Part shown: positions 4,974 to 7,195 of the stretch, piece by piece | Layout of the letters: each line of letters begins with the position of its first letter | How positions within the stretch are numbered: the stretch's first letter is position 1 | Origin: Bacteroidota bacterium | GTDB taxonomy: Bacteria; Bacteroidota; Bacteroidia; Bacteroidales; Prolixibacteraceae | Direction: 5' to 3' | Assembly (NCBI GenBank): GCA_013203755.1 | Contig: JABMPI010000756.1 | Location: 1-7,195, forward strand | DNA: 7,195 nucleotides | Translations under genes and position numbers: made by a program | Notes under the pieces: model-generated | Databases searched by the model: none | What the model was told of the DNA's origin: nothing | What the model saw: only the letters and a program-made list of their open reading frames with translations

Positions 4974-7106
4974 TTATTTTATCAGCTCATGATACCGTGC
5001 CATGTAGTACGGCAGAAGAAAGAACGTTCCTTCCTGTTCTGCATTTCCGCCACCAACTTCTTGAAAGTCAAGTTCAAATCCATCTCTGTCTTGCCTAACA
5101 TGACCACGCTCATCAACCGGAACTGCATATCCACCAACTCTCCAACCCATTGTTGGTTTTTGTCCGGGAGCCGGATCAAATTCAACATCTAAACGATGTG
5201 TATTGTCCATTCTATAACCTACTAAATCCAAAGGAATACGTTGGAGTGTCTCCAAAATACCCGCACCCAAAGCTGGTACTTTATTAAATTCAGCTATAAC
5301 CTGATTGGTAAAATCTCCTGCTTCAGAAAAAACATTCCCGGTGTTAAAGAAACCATTATCAGCCCTTTCAGTAAAATTATTTGCCAAAGCAGCATAAATT
5401 GAATTCCAAAATGCATTTTCTTGTTTGCTGATGTGCAACCACGAATTCTCCAACGACATGCGCCACATAATCAACAGCTCTGGATTTTCTTCATAATTCA
5501 TCAGTCCGTACATACTCATTAAACACAGATTATTATCCCATGGCACAACGTTACTTGGCGGAAAAAACTCTTTTCCGTGCATAGCATTAATGTGGTAATT
5601 GTGCTCATCGCGTAACATTTTTGCAACTTTATCATATTTTGCATCACCCGTTACATGCTTGGCAACATTTAAAAACGACAACATCATCATTGAATTTAAT
5701 CCACGCTGATCCCAACCCCAAATAGAGTTACAGAATTCAGGTGAAAAATCGCCCCATCGTGTTGCTTTGCCATCGTGATCTTTTAAATAAAAACCATTAC
5801 GAATTAAGTGGTCGGTTATGTCTGCCACCACTTCACGAACTTTTGCTTTTTCTGTATCTGTTTGGGCAACCAAATCATAATAAATTCCATAGAAAAAATA
5901 GTGCCCTGCCAACTCATCAGAGCTGGTATCACATTTCCACAAATATTTACCGTCTTTACTTAAAACAAAACGTGGATTTATATCTTTCCAAAAAGGATCA
6001 TGCTTTTGAACATTCAGATTCATTTTATGACTGTACTCCGGATCTGCCAGTGGTTCAGGCCAGTCTTTATTCACAATTACCCTCGCCGGAAAACCTGCTT
6101 CGTGCGTTATATCAACCAACCATTTACACGCATCCAAACTTCTATCTGCCAATTCTTTTGCCTCAGCATCGCCCGTAACAGCGTATCGAAATGCTTGTGC
6201 TGCACCATACATAGAAGTGTACATTCCGTCGTTATCCGAGATGCCCGGGGTTGATGAACTTACATCATAAGGCACTTTTAATTGATTGGGGGCAATAAAA
6301 CCCATTCGATGATGACGGTTTTCAGTTTGATCAACAAAATGAACTGATTTTTTATCTAAAGTCATTACTTCAGAAGAAATCTGAGAAACTCCTTTATTCG
6401 TTGAAATCCAGGCCGTTCCATCCTTGCCAACTGCAATATCATTTACATAATCGTTTGGCAACCAACGCAAACTATGCCGATAGTAGAAGTAATCGTTTTC
6501 AACACGAATGGCACCAATTTCGGTTCCAAACCATACAGTTCCATCAGGTCCGGCTGCTGCGCAGGTAAATTGGTTATAAGGCAAACCTTCATCTCCCGCA
6601 AATAATTTCCAGTTTTCGCCATCAAAGCAGCCAACTCCCTGTTCTGCTCCAAACCAAAGTTGTGCTTTTGAATCTACAACCAAAGCTGCCACACTTTTTA
6701 GTGCCCATTTGTACTTTTCATTTTGTGGAATAATTGCTTTCCACTTTTTATTTTTTCCTGAATAAATAAACAACCCGTTTTCAGTTCCAGCTGCGAATCC
6801 ATTTTCGAATTCAACGGAAGCAATTACTTCTCCATACTGAGCCGGAAATTTGGGCAATTGAATCGCCTCAGTTTTAACTTTTGAATTATGTAAAGACCAT
6901 TTTTCACCGTCCCATATTAATTGAGAATTGGTCAAAACTGCTATTGTTGATCCATTATCAAGAACCACAGCCTCCACTTCTTCATCCGTAAAACCCTGTT
7001 TTTCTGTGTGCTGTACAACCACATCCTGTTTGAATACACGTGTACCCACCGACTGTCCCTGCAAGATTATTGGGAAAATTAAAAATAGAAAAAAAGTTAG
7101 TTTCAT
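4974..7106 (-). CDS. secreted beta-propeller plus alpha-toroid fusion protein of unknown function
   Basis: This 710-residue protein has a short signal peptide (hydrophobic core about 4-15, likely cut LQG|QS at 17). Residues about 40-245 hold five propeller-like repeats whose cores are TIAVLTNSQLIWDGEKW (54-70), AAGTENGLFIYSG (105-117), LWFGAEQGVGCFDGENW (150-166), VWFGTEIGAIRV (191-202) and AWISTNKGVSQIS (232-244). The spacing is about 41-50 residues, like the two-component-regulator propeller repeats of Bacteroidota hybrid sensors. After a linker, residues about 275-620 are rich in helices with paired aromatic and acidic motifs: GISDNDGMYTSMYGAAQAFR (288-307), WKCDTSSDELAGHYFFYG (390-407), RWGDFSPEFCNSIWGWDQR (450-468) and PWDNNLCLMSMYG (522-534). 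These suggest an (alpha/alpha) toroid like those of GH88/GH105 or lyase folds. A beta-like tail follows, with DLVGYRMDNTHRLDVEFD (627-644). No transmembrane helix, kinase or DNA-binding domain is present. Adjacent acids such as Asp392, Asp397 and Glu398 are candidates for an active site. It may be an enzyme with a propeller for binding carbohydrate or protein; no family name is assigned. Confidence 0.75.
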   Translation of the reverse strand: MKLTFFLFLIFPIILQGQSVGTRVFKQDVVVQHTEKQGFTDEEVEAVVLDNGSTIAVLTNSQLIWDGEKWSLHNSKVKTEAIQLPKFPAQYGEVIASVEFENGFAAGTENGLFIYSGKNKKWKAIIPQNEKYKWALKSVAALVVDSKAQLWFGAEQGVGCFDGENWKLFAGDEGLPYNQFTCAAAGPDGTVWFGTEIGAIRVENDYFYYRHSLRWLPNDYVNDIAVGKDGTAWISTNKGVSQISSEVMTLDKKSVHFVDQTENRHHRMGFIAPNQLKVPYDVSSSTPGISDNDGMYTSMYGAAQAFRYAVTGDAEAKELADRSLDACKWLVDITHEAGFPARVIVNKDWPEPLADPEYSHKMNLNVQKHDPFWKDINPRFVLSKDGKYLWKCDTSSDELAGHYFFYGIYYDLVAQTDTEKAKVREVVADITDHLIRNGFYLKDHDGKATRWGDFSPEFCNSIWGWDQRGLNSMMMLSFLNVAKHVTGDAKYDKVAKMLRDEHNYHINAMHGKEFFPPSNVVPWDNNLCLMSMYGLMNYEENPELLIMWRMSLENSWLHISKQENAFWNSIYAALANNFTERADNGFFNTGNVFSEAGDFTNQVIAEFNKVPALGAGILETLQRIPLDLVGYRMDNTHRLDVEFDPAPGQKPTMGWRVGGYAVPVDERGHVRQDRDGFELDFQEVGGGNAEQEGTFFLLPYYMARYHELIK

Positions 7107-7107
7107 T

Positions 7108-7143
7108 TTATTGATTTTTTATTTGATTATTGATTTTTATTTG
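7108..7143 (-). repeat. tandem repeat in the leader of the propeller-toroid gene
   Basis: Plus-strand TTATTGATTTTTTATTTG (7108-7125) is followed after one base by TTATTGATTTTTATTTG (7127-7143), the same sequence short of a single T. It abuts the start codon (CAT at 7104-7106) and so forms most of the visible 5' leader on the minus strand. The remaining bases to 7195 are AT-rich, hold no gene and show no convincing TTTG / TAnnTTTG promoter at the correct spacing. It may be replication slippage or a paired binding site. Confidence 0.6.
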
Positions 7144-7195
7144 TCGCTCAAAACAATTCTATCAACTTCATTTTAAAAGAATCATTTTTTGCAAA

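Noticed and set aside
5741..6178. Plus-strand open frame of 145 codons
   Set aside because: It lies wholly antisense within the 710-residue propeller-toroid gene, has a biased low-quality composition, and no promoter or start signal is visible.
4974..7106. A hybrid two-component sensor
   Set aside because: Only the propeller repeats resemble such proteins. There is no transmembrane helix after the signal peptide, no histidine kinase or receiver domain, and no AraC-type helix-turn-helix.

Overview
The window looks like a piece of a carbohydrate-degradation locus from a free-living or environmental Bacteroidota. The base composition is AT-rich, start codons sit behind A-rich leaders with no clear Shine-Dalgarno sequence, three of the four full-length proteins begin with Sec signal peptides, and one carries propeller repeats of the kind found in Bacteroidota hybrid sensors. 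A member of the Marinilabiliales/Prolixibacteraceae type would fit, but that is a guess from style and not from a marker gene. No SusC/SusD pair, sulfatase, transposase, tRNA, rRNA or CRISPR array is visible.

Layout. Positions 1-120 hold a possible last few codons of an upstream gene, a 24-nt near-perfect inverted repeat and a purine-rich tandem repeat. A plus-strand pair follows: a cytoplasmic HpcH/HpaI-type 2-keto-3-deoxy-sugar-acid aldolase (121-933) and a large secreted glycoside-hydrolase-like protein with a GH67/GH20-type N-terminal domain (best start 987, end 3413). A strong 13-bp hairpin (3427-3465) separates this pair from two convergent minus-strand genes. These are a secreted GH105-type unsaturated uronyl hydrolase (3542-4657) and, further upstream on that strand, a 710-residue secreted protein (4974-7106) that joins a short beta-propeller to a large alpha-helical, probably toroidal, domain of unassigned function. 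A second terminator (4918-4952) lies after the 710-residue gene, so the GH105 gene probably has its own promoter in the 260 bases that follow.

How they may work together (inference). GH105 enzymes remove the unsaturated uronic acid left at chain ends by polysaccharide lyases. A GH67-like enzyme would suit (glucurono-)side chains or ends. An HpcH/HpaI aldolase splits 2-keto-3-deoxy acids such as 2-keto-3-deoxy-L-rhamnonate into pyruvate and an aldehyde. Together they suggest breakdown of a uronic-acid-containing, perhaps rhamnose-containing, polysaccharide of the pectin rhamnogalacturonan or ulvan type. The most novel item is the propeller-plus-toroid protein, which resembles the sensor portion of a hybrid two-component system but has no membrane helix after its signal peptide and no kinase.
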